Assembly (NCBI RefSeq): GCF_001634885.1
Contig: NZ_LWEX01000009.1
Coordinates: 1-64,000 of the forward strand
Source: Sulfitobacter sp. HI0040
GTDB taxonomy: Bacteria; Pseudomonadota; Alphaproteobacteria; Rhodobacterales; Rhodobacteraceae
Length of the DNA: 64,000 nt
Direction: 5' to 3'
Shown: piece by piece, positions 17,600 to 27,490 of the stretch
How the letters are laid out: the number at the start of each line of letters is the position of its first letter
Numbering within the stretch: the first letter of the stretch is position 1
Made by a program: the position numbers and the translations under genes
Notes under the pieces: model-generated
What the model saw: the letters and a program-made list of their open reading frames with translations, nothing else
What the model was told of the DNA's origin: nothing
Databases searched by the model: none

Positions 17600-20524
17600 A
17601 TGGCATATCAGACACGCGGGCGGGATCCTCTGGTGGACAGCAACATGGCCGAGGCCATTGAGAAGCGGGGCAAGGAACTGCTCGGCCTCGGGCTTATCGC
17701 GCTGGGGATCATGGCGGCGATGATGATCGGCAGCTACACGCCCGACGATCCGAACTGGATGGTCAGCACCGACGCCGCCGTGCAGAACTGGATGGGGCGC
17801 ATGGGTGCATCGCTCGCCGCGCCGCTGTTCATGATCGTGGGGTGGGGATCCTGGGGGATTGCTGCCGTCCTGTTGTTCTGGGGCGGGCGCTTTGCCCTCC
17901 ACCGCGGAGAAGAGCGCGCCGTAGGCCGCCTGATCTTTGCGCCGATCGCCGTTGCATTGGGGTCGATCTATGCAGCAACGCTCACTCCTGATGCGGAATG
18001 GCTCAATACCCACAGCTTCGGGCTGGGGGGGCTGTTCGGCGATACCGTGATGGGGGCGATCCTGACGATGCTGCCCATCGGGTCGACCTTCACGGTCAAG
18101 CTGATGTCGCTGGTGATGGCGGTCTCCATCGTCGCACTCGGTGCCTTCGTGCTGGGGTTCACCCGGGCCGAACTGATGCGCATCGTCCGCTTCCTGATGG
18201 TCGGCACGATCATGGCCTATGCTTCGGCGATGAACATGGCGGGCCGGGGGGCTTCCGGCGCGGTACAGATGGCGCAGGGCATTCAGCAACGACAGGCACA
18301 GCGCCGCGAAGAGGCGCGGCTCGCCGCGGAGGAGGAGGCCGCCTATGCCGCTTCCCTGCCCAAGCTGCGGATGCCATCGATGAAGGGCGATCAGCGCCAA
18401 GAAGAAGACTGGAATCTGGACGAGGAGCCGAAGGGCAGCCTGCTGTCGCGTATGCCCGGCCTTATAAAACGCCCCGAAGCCATGCCGGAGCCGGAGCTTG
18501 TGGAGCCGGAACAGCATGTGGTGATCGACGAACCCCCCGGCGAGGACCGTATCAAGAGCAAGATTGCCGACGTCATCAAGAGCCGTGTCCGCAGCACCAC
18601 CGCGCTGCATACGCCGCAGACCGCCCCGTTGACGCGGGGCAGGGGGCGGGGGCCGGATCCGCTGCTGCTCGACACCACGTCGCGTGCCGCGCGTCTGCGG
18701 CCCGAACCGCCCCTGACCGGCGGGTCGCGCGCCGGTGGACGAGTCGAACCCACACTTCAGGCGCCTGCCGCCCCTGCGTCCGATGGGACGCTTTTCGGCA
18801 TGGGAGGCATCAGCCATTCCTTTGCGGTGGACGATCAGGTGGTCGAGGACTTCGGCCTGCCGCTGGAAGAGCCCGCGCCGCGCGCGCAACCTGCCATCCC
18901 CACGGCGGAGCCGCGCAAGCTAGTGATGCAACCCTCCCGCAAGCCGGTTCCGGCGAGCGAGCAGGCCAAGGCTGAGGCCCAGCCCGCCCTGACCTTCGAA
19001 GAGACCCATCCCGGTTTCGAACTGCCCCCGCTCAACCTGCTGGAAAACCCCGATACGGTGGAGCGGCTGCACCTCAGCGACGAAGCGCTGGAAGAAAATG
19101 CCCGGATGCTCGAAACCGTGCTGGACGACTACGGCGTGAAGGGCGAAATCGTCGCCGTCCGGCCCGGCCCGGTCGTGACGATGTACGAACTCGAACCCGC
19201 CCCGGGCCTCAAGGCGAGCCGCGTGATCGGGCTTGCGGATGATATCGCACGGTCCATGGCGGCGCTGTCGGCACGGGTTTCCACCGTGCCAGGGCGCAGC
19301 GTCATCGGTATCGAATTGCCGAATGAGAATCGCGAAAAGGTCGTTCTGCGCGAAATTCTCGCCAGCCGCGAATTTGGTGACGGCAACCACCGTCTCTCGC
19401 TGGCGCTGGGCAAGGATATCGGCGGTGATCCCGTGGTGGCCAACCTTGCGAAGATGCCGCATTTGCTGATCGCCGGTACCACCGGTTCGGGCAAGTCGGT
19501 GGCCATCAACACCATGATCCTGTCGCTGCTCTATAAGCTGACGCCGGAAGAATGCCGGATGATCATGATTGATCCGAAGATGCTGGAACTCAGCGTTTAC
19601 GATGGCATACCCCACCTCCTGTCGCCCGTTGTGACGGACCCCAAGAAGGCGGTCGTCGCGCTCAAATGGGTCGTGGGCGAGATGGAGGAACGCTATCGCA
19701 AGATGTCCAAGATGGGCGTGCGCAATATCGAAGGCTACAACGGTCGCGTGCGCGAGGCACTGGCAAAGGGTGAAATGTTCAACCGCACGGTGCAGACCGG
19801 GTTCGATGACGAAACCGGCGAACCGGTCTTTGAGACGGACGAATTCCAGCCAGAGGCGCTGCCCTATATCGTCGTCATCGTGGACGAGATGGCCGACCTG
19901 ATGATGGTCGCGGGCAAGGAAATCGAAGCCTGCATTCAGCGCCTCGCCCAGATGGCCCGTGCAAGCGGCATCCACCTCATCATGGCCACGCAGCGCCCGT
20001 CGGTCGATGTGATCACCGGTACGATCAAGGCGAATTTCCCGACGCGGATCTCGTTCCAGGTTACGTCGAAGATCGACAGCCGCACGATCCTTGGGGAAAT
20101 GGGCGCCGAACAGCTGCTGGGCATGGGCGACATGCTCTATATGGCGGGGGGCGCGAAGATCACCCGCTGCCATGGGCCCTTCGTCTCCGACGAGGAAGTC
20201 GAGGAGATCGTCAATCACCTCAAGCAGTTCGGTGAGCCGGACTATGTGGGCGGCGTCGTCGAAGGCCCCTCCGAGGATGCGGAAAGCAAAATCGACGCGG
20301 TGCTGGGCCTCGGCGGCAATACCGATGGCGAAGACGCGCTTTACGATCAGGCGGTGCAGGTGGTCATCAAGGACCGCAAATGTTCCACTTCCTACATCCA
20401 GCGCAAGCTGGCGATCGGCTACAACAAGGCGGCGCGTCTGGTCGAGCAGATGGAGGACGAGGGGCTGGTTTCTTCCGCGAACCACGTGGGCAAGCGCGAG
20501 ATACTGGTGCCCGAACAGGCCTAG
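17600..20524 (+). CDS. ftsK: DNA translocase FtsK
   Basis: This 974-residue septal DNA pump moves the chromosome dimer-resolution region at division. Four hydrophobic segments occupy about residues 20-190. A Pro/Glu/Arg-rich linker follows to about residue 450, then the RecA-like motor with Walker A GTTGSGKS at residues 626-633 and Walker [11 protein letters not shown], and a C-terminal gamma winged-helix domain ([20 protein letters not shown]) that reads KOPS sequences. The ATG at 17600 follows GAGGGAAG; an in-frame ATG at 17579 overlaps the previous stop codon and is less likely. The motor is complete. Confidence 0.96.
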   Translation: MAYQTRGRDPLVDSNMAEAIEKRGKELLGLGLIALGIMAAMMIGSYTPDDPNWMVSTDAAVQNWMGRMGASLAAPLFMIVGWGSWGIAAVLLFWGGRFALHRGEERAVGRLIFAPIAVALGSIYAATLTPDAEWLNTHSFGLGGLFGDTVMGAILTMLPIGSTFTVKLMSLVMAVSIVALGAFVLGFTRAELMRIVRFLMVGTIMAYASAMNMAGRGASGAVQMAQGIQQRQAQRREEARLAAEEEAAYAASLPKLRMPSMKGDQRQEEDWNLDEEPKGSLLSRMPGLIKRPEAMPEPELVEPEQHVVIDEPPGEDRIKSKIADVIKSRVRSTTALHTPQTAPLTRGRGRGPDPLLLDTTSRAARLRPEPPLTGGSRAGGRVEPTLQAPAAPASDGTLFGMGGISHSFAVDDQVVEDFGLPLEEPAPRAQPAIPTAEPRKLVMQPSRKPVPASEQAKAEAQPALTFEETHPGFELPPLNLLENPDTVERLHLSDEALEENARMLETVLDDYGVKGEIVAVRPGPVVTMYELEPAPGLKASRVIGLADDIARSMAALSARVSTVPGRSVIGIELPNENREKVVLREILASREFGDGNHRLSLALGKDIGGDPVVANLAKMPHLLIAGTTGSGKSVAINTMILSLLYKLTPEECRMIMIDPKMLELSVYDGIPHLLSPVVTDPKKAVVALKWVVGEMEERYRKMSKMGVRNIEGYNGRVREALAKGEMFNRTVQTGFDDETGEPVFETDEFQPEALPYIVVIVDEMADLMMVAGKEIEACIQRLAQMARASGIHLIMATQRPSVDVITGTIKANFPTRISFQVTSKIDSRTILGEMGAEQLLGMGDMLYMAGGAKITRCHGPFVSDEEVEEIVNHLKQFGEPDYVGGVVEGPSEDAESKIDAVLGLGGNTDGEDALYDQAVQVVIKDRKCSTSYIQRKLAIGYNKAARLVEQMEDEGLVSSANHVGKREILVPEQA

Positions 20525-20586
20525 GGATCAGATAGGCGCGGAACAACTGCACAGACCGCGTGTTGGCCTTTGAGGAGGCTGACACG

Positions 20587-21171
20587 ATGGCGGATAAAAA
20601 GAAAGATTTGAGCGACATCCTGGATACCCTTCAGGACCTGTCAGAAGACAACGGCGATGTGAGTGTAGGTGACGTCGTCGAGAGCCTTGGCACCCGCAGC
20701 ATCGGGCCGCTGATCACGCTGCCCGCCCTGCTGGTGCTGACTCCATTGGGCGGAATACCCAGCGTGCCGACGCTGATGGCAGTGATCGTCGCGCTTTTCG
20801 CCGTTCAGATCGTTATGCAGCGCAATCATTTGTGGCTACCCGATGCCCTCGAACGGCGCAGCGTATCGAGCGACCGGGTCCGGAAATCGGTTGAAAAAAT
20901 CCGCCCCGCCGCCCGCTGGATCGACAGGCATTTCGGCAATCGCCTGAAATCCCTCGTTGAACAGCCCGCCCCGGCGATTGCGGCGTGCATCGTGCTGCTT
21001 TTGTCGGCGCTCGTCCCCCCGTCAGAGGTGATCCCGTTTGCGGCAATGGTTCCGATGGGGGCGATCGCCCTGCTGGGTTTCGCGCTCACGCTGGAGGACG
21101 GGCTGCTCATGCTGCTGGGGCTCGGTACCGCCGCCGTGGGCATCATACTGGTATGGACGTGGATCTTCTAA
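20587..21171 (+). CDS. ExoD-family membrane protein
   Basis: This 194-residue protein has a charged N-terminus, then the ExoD core with GTRSIGPLITLPALLVLTP and about four to five hydrophobic segments, ending in an amphipathic C-terminus. ExoD was first described in rhizobia as needed for exopolysaccharide synthesis and nodulation; the biochemical role is unknown. The start at 20587 follows a GAGGAGG ribosome site. It sits between ftsK and lolA on the same strand, in a cell-envelope neighbourhood. Confidence 0.88.
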   Translation: MADKKKDLSDILDTLQDLSEDNGDVSVGDVVESLGTRSIGPLITLPALLVLTPLGGIPSVPTLMAVIVALFAVQIVMQRNHLWLPDALERRSVSSDRVRKSVEKIRPAARWIDRHFGNRLKSLVEQPAPAIAACIVLLLSALVPPSEVIPFAAMVPMGAIALLGFALTLEDGLLMLLGLGTAAVGIILVWTWIF

Positions 21172-21256
21172 GCAGATGTCAGCCGCCTGATATCGCATAT
21201 CACCGCCCGAGCGCCTAAGTGCTCTCATGAAGACTTACAGGAAACAGGATCGAACT

Positions 21257-21862
21257 ATGCGATTTATCACTTCCGCTCTCGTCGCGCTGACGATCGGCCT
21301 CATGACGCCCATCGCCGCGCAGGCTCAGAAACTCTCCTTGAACGAGATTTCGAGCTATCTGAACGGCATTTCCACCGCGAAGGGTGAATTTACCCAGATC
21401 AACGATGACGGGTCCATCAGCACCGGCACCATCTACATCAAACGGCCCGGCCGCGTGCGTTTCGAATACAACCCGCCCGAATCTGCTCTCGTAGTGGCGG
21501 GCAGCAATACCGTCGTGATCTACGACAAGAAATCCAACCAGCCTGCAGAAACCTATCCGCTGTCCAAGACGCCGCTTTCGATCATTCTGGACCGGTCGGT
21601 AAACCTTGGCCGGGCGCAGATGGTGACGGGCCATACATACGACGGCACGGCAACCATCGTCACCGCGCAGGATCCGGCGCATCCCGAATACGGAAACATT
21701 CGCCTGAAGTTCACCGGCAACCCGGTGGAACTGCGCCAGTGGGTTATCCGTGACGGTAACGGGACGACAACGACAGTCGTTCTGGGGGATTTGCAGAAAG
21801 GTGTGAACATGCCCAACAGTCTGTTCGACGTAGGCTCCCCGGGGTCGGCACCCCGGCAGTAA
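21257..21862 (+). CDS. lolA: Outer-membrane lipoprotein carrier protein LolA
   Basis: This 201-residue periplasmic protein has a Sec signal (residues 1-23, ending AAQAQ). The mature part shows the LolA pattern LNGISTAKGEFTQI, IKRPGRVRFEYNPP and NTVVIYDKKSNQ. It ferries lipoproteins from the LolCDE complex to the outer membrane. The start at 21257 gives a proper signal peptide and has an AGGAT ribosome site; the frame is open to 21227. ftsK-exoD-lolA run in one direction, and lolA ends in a strong terminator. Confidence 0.92.
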   Translation: MRFITSALVALTIGLMTPIAAQAQKLSLNEISSYLNGISTAKGEFTQINDDGSISTGTIYIKRPGRVRFEYNPPESALVVAGSNTVVIYDKKSNQPAETYPLSKTPLSIILDRSVNLGRAQMVTGHTYDGTATIVTAQDPAHPEYGNIRLKFTGNPVELRQWVIRDGNGTTTTVVLGDLQKGVNMPNSLFDVGSPGSAPRQ

Positions 21863-21892
21863 CGCATTTCGGTGATACCGCGCTGCAAAGGA

Positions 21893-21921
21893 AAGGCCCC
21901 GGCACTGCCGGGGCCTTCTTT
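21893..21921. terminator. Bidirectional terminator, lolA / lytic transglycosylase
   Basis: A perfect ten-base stem AAGGCCCCGG/CCGGGGCCTT with a five-base loop lies between the two convergent genes. T-rich tails follow on both strands, so it can end either transcript. Confidence 0.92.
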
Positions 21922-21923
21922 GT

Positions 21924-22511
21924 TCAGCGCAGGCGGCAGCCCGCGATCTGGCCCTGATACATACGGGCGCGAGCGTCGACCTTGCCCGCAACGCCAATCA
22001 GCCAAGCCTTGCTGTTGTAGCTTTGCCGGGAATAGCCGGTATGGCCTTCGTGATAGGCAAGGTACTGGTTGCGTGCGTCATGAAGCTGGATACCGTTTCG
22101 GGTAAAGCTCTGATTCATGTACCAGCCCATGAAATCTGTGGCATCGCTGATCCGGTCGCGCTGCGCGCGATGGCGACGTTCTTTCTGCTGATATTCTTCC
22201 CACGTGCCATCGAGCGCCTGTGAATATCCGAACGCACTGGACTGCCGCCCCATCGGGATGACCCCCAACACGTATTTGAACGGCGTCCGCGCATCCGACA
22301 CGAACTTGCTTTCCTGATGAATCGTGGCCATCTGGACGTGCATCGGCACACCCCAACGGCGTTCGGTGGCTCTGAAGGCCTTGTAGTATTCGGGGCGCTC
22401 TTTCAGGATCGTGCAGGCGTTATCCAGATCAGCCGGTGCGGACCGATCTGCACCGCCGCCGCAGGATGCAACCAGCAGCACGATTACCATGGCGCGAAGG
22501 GATTTGCTCAT
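21924..22511 (-). CDS. Small lipoprotein with lysozyme-like (SLT) domain
   Basis: This 195-residue protein has a lipoprotein signal with Cys17 (LLVASC). Its mature part is a compact SLT/lysozyme-like fold with the catalytic Glu in MATIHQESKF, then AFGYSQALDGTW and YHEGHTGY, matching the active-site and substrate-groove motifs of family-1 lytic transglycosylases. It should cleave peptidoglycan glycan strands from the outer-membrane or inner-membrane surface. It is convergent with lolA and divergent from hspQ. Confidence 0.87.
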   Translation of the reverse strand: MSKSLRAMVIVLLVASCGGGADRSAPADLDNACTILKERPEYYKAFRATERRWGVPMHVQMATIHQESKFVSDARTPFKYVLGVIPMGRQSSAFGYSQALDGTWEEYQQKERRHRAQRDRISDATDFMGWYMNQSFTRNGIQLHDARNQYLAYHEGHTGYSRQSYNSKAWLIGVAGKVDARARMYQGQIAGCRLR

Positions 22512-22784
22512 TTGCCTCTCGCTATGTCGTTTTTTTATTTTGCCCCGAAGGTAGCCGATTCTGGGGCGTTATCCCAATGGAAATTTCCTGAAATCCCGGG
22601 GGCGTAGCAAACTGGGCGCACCTCCGCCTGAGATATGTTAACATCGCTTCTGAGACTGGGAGGCTCCCGCCGGGGCACCATTGTAAGGCGGATGTTCACA
22701 AACTGTTTCCCACGAAAATGTCCCGTGGGGTTGGACAAAACGCCCTTGAACCGAATACTAACGAAAGGTAGGGGCTGTGATGTC
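22512..22784. promoter_or_regulatory. Divergent region, lytic transglycosylase / hspQ
   Basis: This 273-base gene-free stretch contains a perfect ten-base palindrome ATGTTAACAT at 22635-22644 and a CCCACG/CGTGGG hairpin at 22709-22729, about 56 bases upstream of hspQ. A CTTGAA motif at 22745 resembles part of a heat-shock -35 element, but no matching -10 was found at the right distance. Confidence 0.35.
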
Positions 22785-23111
22785 ATGCTACGAACACGTG
22801 CGAAATATCACTTGGGCCAGGTCGTCCGCCACAAGAAGCATCCCTTCCGTGGTGTGATTTTCGACGTCGATCCGGAATTCGCCAATACCGAAGAATGGTA
22901 CGAAGCGATCCCGGAAGAGAATCGCCCGGTTAAGGATCAGCCGTTCTACCATCTGCTGGCCGAGAATGAGCAGAGCTATTACGTGGCCTATGTGTCGGAG
23001 CAGAACCTCGTCGCCGATTATTCAGGCGAACCGGTGGATCACCCCGACATTCCCGATCTTTTCGGCCCCTTCACCAACGGCGCCTATCCCCTGCATTTTC
23101 AACTGAACTGA
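22785..23111 (+). CDS. hspQ: Heat shock protein HspQ
   Basis: This 108-residue protein begins MLRTRAKYHLGQVVRHKKHP and contains FDVDPEFANTEEWY and QPFYHLLAEN, which are diagnostic of HspQ. In enterobacteria HspQ binds hemimethylated DNA and acts as an adaptor and enhancer of Lon proteolysis. The ATG at 22785 gives the usual family length and follows a G-rich ribosome site; an open frame continues upstream to 22635 but encodes nothing conserved. It ends 28 bases from the convergent gamma-glutamyltransferase gene. Confidence 0.93.
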   Translation: MLRTRAKYHLGQVVRHKKHPFRGVIFDVDPEFANTEEWYEAIPEENRPVKDQPFYHLLAENEQSYYVAYVSEQNLVADYSGEPVDHPDIPDLFGPFTNGAYPLHFQLN

Positions 23112-23139
23112 CCCGGCCGGTTTCCCGGCTGGAGCCTGC

Positions 23140-24717
23140 TCAGTAGCCCAGGGCGCATCCATCTTTGCGCGGGTCGCTCGCACCTTCGAGCACGCCGTCC
23201 TGCCTTATCCGGATGGCCTGCGCGCCGCCGATAGCCGTAGGGGGTGCTACGACGGTATGTCCCATGTCGGAAAGTTCGCGCCGCACGCTTTCGGCATAGC
23301 CGTTTTCGACCCTCAGCTTGCCCCCGTCTGGGAAGGCACGGGGCGCATCGATGGCGCTTTGCAGGTCCATCCCAAAATCGAGAAGGTTCGACACCAGCCG
23401 GGCATGGCCATGCGATTGATATTGCCCGCCCATGACGCCAAAGGGAATTGTCACCCGTCCTTCTTCGCGGATGATACCGGGGATGATCGTGTGCATGGGG
23501 CGTTTGCCGCCCTTGAGCTCATTGGGGTGCCCTTCCTGCAGGGTGAAACCGGCGCCGCGGTTCTGCAACAGGATGCCGAAGCGGTCCGACGCTATGCCCG
23601 AGCCGAAACCGTGGAAGATCGAATAGATCATCGACACGGCCATGCCATCGCGATCCACGACGGTGATGTAGATCGTGTCCTTGTGCACGGCTTCGGATAC
23701 ATCCGCGGGGGACGCCATGGCGCACTTGGGATCGATGAGATCTGCAAGGCGGCGGGCGGTTTCCGGTGATAGGATGTGATCCAGCCGGCTTGTATGGTCC
23801 GGATCGGCAAGGAACCGGTTGCGCGCGTCGTATGCCAGCTTCGCCGCTTCCGCCTCGATATGGGCCCGCTGGGCACCGAAAGGTGCCATATCGGCGATGT
23901 CGAAATGCGAAAGGATGTTCATCATCAGCAGGGCCGTCGCGCCCTGACCGTTGGGCGGATGCTCGAGTACCTCCATCGACTTGTAGGTGCCGCTGACCGG
24001 TTCGACCGCGTCGCAGGCGACATTGGCGAAATCCTCGGCCGTATGCAGGCCGCCCCCGGCCCTGAGGGTGGCGATCATGTCTTCGGCAACTTCGCCCTCG
24101 TAGAAGCCCGCGCGGCCCTTCTCGGCTACTTTGCGCAACACTTCGGCCTGACCGGGTGCGCGAAAGAGCGTCCCTACGGCGGGTATCTTGCCATTGGGCA
24201 GGAAGTATTCCCGTGCCTTTCCCTGCAACGTTCCCGCATCGTTCGCCCAGTCGGAGGCAACACGCGGGGCAACGGGCACGCCCTCTTCCGCGTAGCGGAT
24301 GGCCGGGGCCAGCAAACGGTCGAGCCCGAGTTTACCGACGGTGTCCGACAGGTGGCAGAAGGCATCCACCGCGCCCGGAATGGTCACTGCATGGGCGTGG
24401 TGCAGCGGTACGTCTTCGTATCCCGCTTCGCGCAGACGCGCGGCGTCGGCAGCAGCAGGGGCGCGGCCCGAACCGTTCAGCGCCTTCACCTCCTCGCTGC
24501 CGGCGGGGGAATAGAGAACGAAGCAGTCGCCGCCGATGCCGGTCATCTGCGGCTCACAGATGCCCAGAAGAACGGCGCCCGCAATGGCCGCGTCCATCGC
24601 GTTTCCGCCCTGTTCCAATATGTCGACAGCAACCTTCGCTGCGAGCGGATGGGACGTGGCGCACATGCCGTTCGTGGCCAGAACGGGCGAACGGCCGGGA
24701 AGATGGAAATCACGCAT
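23140..24717 (-). CDS. ggt: Gamma-glutamyltransferase family protein
   Basis: This 525-residue N-terminal-nucleophile hydrolase should cleave itself before Thr348 (KDTIYITVVDRDG). It also has the substrate-site segments ATSHPLAAKVAVDIL and EPQMTGIGGDCF in the large subunit and GAGFTLQEGHPNELKGGKRP in the small subunit. Members transfer or hydrolyse gamma-glutamyl groups of glutathione and similar compounds. No Sec signal is visible, unlike the periplasmic E. coli enzyme, so it may act in the cytoplasm and on another gamma-glutamyl or related amide substrate. Confidence 0.92.
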   Translation of the reverse strand: MRDFHLPGRSPVLATNGMCATSHPLAAKVAVDILEQGGNAMDAAIAGAVLLGICEPQMTGIGGDCFVLYSPAGSEEVKALNGSGRAPAAADAARLREAGYEDVPLHHAHAVTIPGAVDAFCHLSDTVGKLGLDRLLAPAIRYAEEGVPVAPRVASDWANDAGTLQGKAREYFLPNGKIPAVGTLFRAPGQAEVLRKVAEKGRAGFYEGEVAEDMIATLRAGGGLHTAEDFANVACDAVEPVSGTYKSMEVLEHPPNGQGATALLMMNILSHFDIADMAPFGAQRAHIEAEAAKLAYDARNRFLADPDHTSRLDHILSPETARRLADLIDPKCAMASPADVSEAVHKDTIYITVVDRDGMAVSMIYSIFHGFGSGIASDRFGILLQNRGAGFTLQEGHPNELKGGKRPMHTIIPGIIREEGRVTIPFGVMGGQYQSHGHARLVSNLLDFGMDLQSAIDAPRAFPDGGKLRVENGYAESVRRELSDMGHTVVAPPTAIGGAQAIRIRQDGVLEGASDPRKDGCALGY

Positions 24718-24953
24718 AGGGGCACCTCATACTGCTATGCGCGAACCCTATCGCGCGTTGCAGGGGGTGCCAATGGCCGGTCTTGGGGGGGAAGGTTCCT
24801 CGGCACCGCGCACTGGGTGGGGGCTATGAAACGCGGTGCCGAGGTGAGCTATATGCAGCTACAGGAGCATCTATGCCGGTGGACCGTGGCGTCAATGTGA
24901 TGCAGCCGGGGCGATTTCGCGAAAGAATGTGCCCAAAGCATGGCGTGGGGTTT

Positions 24954-25397
24954 TTAGGCCGCGCCCTGACCGCCCAGCGGCAACCGCATCGCCAAATGAT
25001 TTTTCCCCCGGCGCCGGGAATAGGACACGTCGTCGGTCAGGGTATGGATCAGCATCCAGCCGAATCCGTTTTCCTGTGGAATAGGTGTTGGTTCGGTCCG
25101 GGGAGGGGGGCAATCATCGGGCATCGGGCGGCCCCCATCGGTAATTCGGATGTCGAGCGCCCGCTCGCCGTGGCGGCACATGATGTCGACGGGGCAGGCG
25201 ACACGGGCGGCCCCGTAAGCATGTTCGACAATGTTGTTCAGTGCCTCGGCCAGAACGATTTCAACAGCGTCCCTGTCCTCCGCGCTCAGCGATAGGGGGG
25301 AAAGGCCGCCCAGCAAACGGGCCAATGTGGGCCTGATTTGCTGTGCTTCAGCCTTCATCCTTGCGCAGAGGGCGAGGCGCGCGGCGGGCCGGTTCAT
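24954..25397 (-). CDS. RsbW-like anti-sigma factor / serine kinase (HATPase)
   Basis: This 147-residue protein has the GHKL-ATPase fold of RsbW/SpoIIAB: N-box ALNNIVEHAYG (residues near 52-62), G1-box ITDGGRPM and G2-box NGFGWMLIHTLTD. These proteins bind a partner (a sigma factor or another target) and phosphorylate a STAS antagonist. The STAS gene is immediately upstream on the same strand, giving a partner-switching pair. No sigma-factor gene is nearby, so the target is unknown. Confidence 0.87.
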   Translation of the reverse strand: MNRPAARLALCARMKAEAQQIRPTLARLLGGLSPLSLSAEDRDAVEIVLAEALNNIVEHAYGAARVACPVDIMCRHGERALDIRITDGGRPMPDDCPPPRTEPTPIPQENGFGWMLIHTLTDDVSYSRRRGKNHLAMRLPLGGQGAA

Positions 25398-25430
25398 GCG
25401 GCGGACGCCCCTGCCGGTAGGGGGTGCGAT

Positions 25431-25772
25431 TCAGCCAAGATCGTCGACCGCAGCTTCGCGGGTCGGGTAGACGGCAAAGACGCTGTCCATCCGGGTCAAT
25501 TTGAAAACCCGCGCAACCGTGGGGGTAAGGCCGGAAAGAACGAGTTCCCGGTCGGGTGAGAGGTGCTTCATCGTGGATACGATGGCGCCCAGCCCGCTCG
25601 AATCGATGAACTCGACTTGGGAAAGATCCAGAAGAACCGCGCGCTGTGCCACCTCGGTCAATTGGCGGACCCGCTCCTTGAATTCCAGTGCGACCGCGGC
25701 ATCGATCCGCCTATCCTGCACGGTGACAACGCACAACCGCTCTTCATTTTCGGCGCTCAGTTCCATAGACAT
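25431..25772 (-). CDS. STAS-domain anti-sigma factor antagonist (RsbV-like)
   Basis: This 113-residue STAS protein has the conserved VEFIDSSGLGAIV, with Ser58 at the position phosphorylated by RsbW-type kinases. When unphosphorylated it should bind the kinase encoded 33 bases downstream and free that kinase's target. The start at 25772 (MSMELS) was chosen; an ATG six bases later is equally plausible. An open frame continues to 25889 but runs into the thiolase promoter. It is divergent from the thiolase gene. Confidence 0.87.
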   Translation of the reverse strand: MSMELSAENEERLCVVTVQDRRIDAAVALEFKERVRQLTEVAQRAVLLDLSQVEFIDSSGLGAIVSTMKHLSPDRELVLSGLTPTVARVFKLTRMDSVFAVYPTREAAVDDLG

Positions 25773-25848
25773 ACCCGTGATCCGGTGCGTCTTTGGGCAT
25801 ATCCGGCAAAGCTTACCAATTGGTGATGATCCAGCGGAGGAGAACGAC

Positions 25849-27021
25849 ATGCGGAACGTGGTGATTGCAGGCGCGGCGCGGACACCCATGGGGGGCTTTC
25901 AGGGCGTTTTTGACGGGATGACGGCCTCCGACCTCGGCGGGGCGGCGATCAAGGCGGCGATGGCGGGTGCCGGTGCTTCGAAGGTCGAAGAAGTTCTGAT
26001 GGGATGCGTATTGCCCGCGGGGCAGGGACAGGCACCGGCACGGCAGGCGGGTTTCAAGGCCGGTCTGGGCGAAGAGGTCCCCGCGACCACCCTCAACAAG
26101 ATGTGCGGATCGGGCATGAAGGCGGCGATGATGGCCTTCGACCAGATCGCGCTCGGCCAAGCCGATGTCATGGTTGCCGGCGGGATGGAGAGCATGACCG
26201 CCGCCCCCTACGTTCTGCCCAAGATGCGCGGCGGCGCCCGGCTGGGCCATGGTGCCGTCATCGATCACATGTTTCTGGACGGGCTGGAAGACGCCTACGA
26301 CAAGGGTCGCCTGATGGGCACCTTCGCCGAGGACTGCGCGGAGAGCTATCAGTTCACCCGCGAGCGGCAGGATGAATATGCGCTGGCCTCCCTCTCCCGC
26401 GCGATCGAGGCACAGGAATCGGGTGCTTTTGCCGATGAAATCGTTCCGGTCGAGGTGCGGTCGCGCAAGGGCGCGGCCACCATAGACGCCGACGAACAGC
26501 CAGGAACCGCCCGCCCCGACAAGATACCGCAGCTGAAACCAGCCTTCCGCGAGGGGGGTACCGTCACGGCGGCGAATTCATCCTCCATCTCTGACGGGGC
26601 GGCCGCACTCGTGCTCGCGAGTGAAGAGGCGGCCGAGGCTCAGGGCCTGCAGGTACGCGCCCGTATCGTCGGCCATGCGAGCCATGCGCAGGCGCCCGGC
26701 CTCTTTACCACCGCCCCCGTACCGGCGGCGCAAAAACTGCTGGAGCGGATTGGCTGGAAGAAGGAGGACGTTGACCTGTGGGAGGTGAACGAAGCCTTTG
26801 CTGTCGTGCCTCTGGCCTTCATGCATGAAATGGGCCTCTCCCATGACATCGTGAACGTGAATGGCGGGGCCTGTGCCTTGGGCCACCCCATCGGGGCCTC
26901 GGGGGCGCGGATCATGGTGACGCTTCTCAACGCGCTGGAAAAGCGGGGGCTGAAGCGCGGTGTCGCGGCGATCTGCATCGGCGGGGGCGAAGGCACCGCG
27001 ATTGCCATCGAGCGCCCCTGA
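25849..27021 (+). CDS. Acetyl-CoA acetyltransferase (thiolase)
   Basis: This 390-residue thiolase has all catalytic residues: nucleophile Cys86 (NKMCGSGMK), His346 (ALGHPIGASGAR) and Cys376 (AICIGGGEG). The family length and the segment GGMESMTAAPY agree with the biosynthetic/degradative acetoacetyl-CoA thiolases. It condenses two acetyl-CoA or cleaves acetoacetyl-CoA. The ATG at 25849 follows GGAGGAGA. No beta-oxidation or polyhydroxybutyrate gene is adjacent, so the physiological direction is open. Confidence 0.93.
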   Translation: MRNVVIAGAARTPMGGFQGVFDGMTASDLGGAAIKAAMAGAGASKVEEVLMGCVLPAGQGQAPARQAGFKAGLGEEVPATTLNKMCGSGMKAAMMAFDQIALGQADVMVAGGMESMTAAPYVLPKMRGGARLGHGAVIDHMFLDGLEDAYDKGRLMGTFAEDCAESYQFTRERQDEYALASLSRAIEAQESGAFADEIVPVEVRSRKGAATIDADEQPGTARPDKIPQLKPAFREGGTVTAANSSSISDGAAALVLASEEAAEAQGLQVRARIVGHASHAQAPGLFTTAPVPAAQKLLERIGWKKEDVDLWEVNEAFAVVPLAFMHEMGLSHDIVNVNGGACALGHPIGASGARIMVTLLNALEKRGLKRGVAAICIGGGEGTAIAIERP

Positions 27022-27028
27022 GTCCCTT

Positions 27029-27490
27029 ATGCTGACCGTCGATTATGACACGTTGAAAGCCACTATCGCGTCGCTCTGCGCGGGGGAGGACGACCCCGTC
27101 GCTTTGATGGCGACCATCGCCTGCGAAGTGCATCACGCGGATGACCGGTTCGACTGGACCGGCTTTTACCGCGTGGTCGCGCCGGAACTGCTGAAGATCG
27201 GGCCTTATCAAGGCGGGCATGGGTGTCTGGTGATACCGTTCAGCCGGGGGGTCTGCGGGGCGGCGGCACGCAGCGGGCAGGCGCAGCTCGTACCGGATGT
27301 GGATGCCTTCCCAGGCCATATCGCCTGTGCAAGCTCCACACGGTCAGAGCTTGTTCTGCCGGTGTTCGGGGGGAGCGGCCAGCTGCTCGGGGTCTTCGAT
27401 ATCGACAGCAACCAGCCGGATGCCTTCACAGAGGATGACGCAAGCCATCTGACTGAAATTCTGAACGAAGCCTTCGCGTCCGTGAAATAG
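27029..27490 (+). CDS. Free methionine-(R)-sulfoxide reductase (GAF domain)
   Basis: This 153-residue GAF-domain protein has the three fRMsr cysteines, Cys66 (GGHGCLVIPF), Cys76 (RGVCGAAA) and Cys100 (FPGHIACASS), with the same spacing as the characterised enzyme. It reduces free methionine-R-sulfoxide to methionine in the cytoplasm. The substrate segment SSTRSELVLPVF is intact. It starts eight bases after the thiolase stop. The last coding bases (27481-27487) double as the first half-site of the operator array of the next gene. Confidence 0.92.
   Translation: MLTVDYDTLKATIASLCAGEDDPVALMATIACEVHHADDRFDWTGFYRVVAPELLKIGPYQGGHGCLVIPFSRGVCGAAARSGQAQLVPDVDAFPGHIACASSTRSELVLPVFGGSGQLLGVFDIDSNQPDAFTEDDASHLTEILNEAFASVK

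Noticed and set aside
23113-23135. GCCGG-TTTC-CCGGC hairpin between hspQ and ggt
   Set aside because: The stem is short and no T tract follows on either strand, so it was not called as a terminator.
24718-24953. Short open frames between ggt and the HATPase gene
   Set aside because: None has a ribosome site or recognisable sequence; the gap appears to be non-coding.
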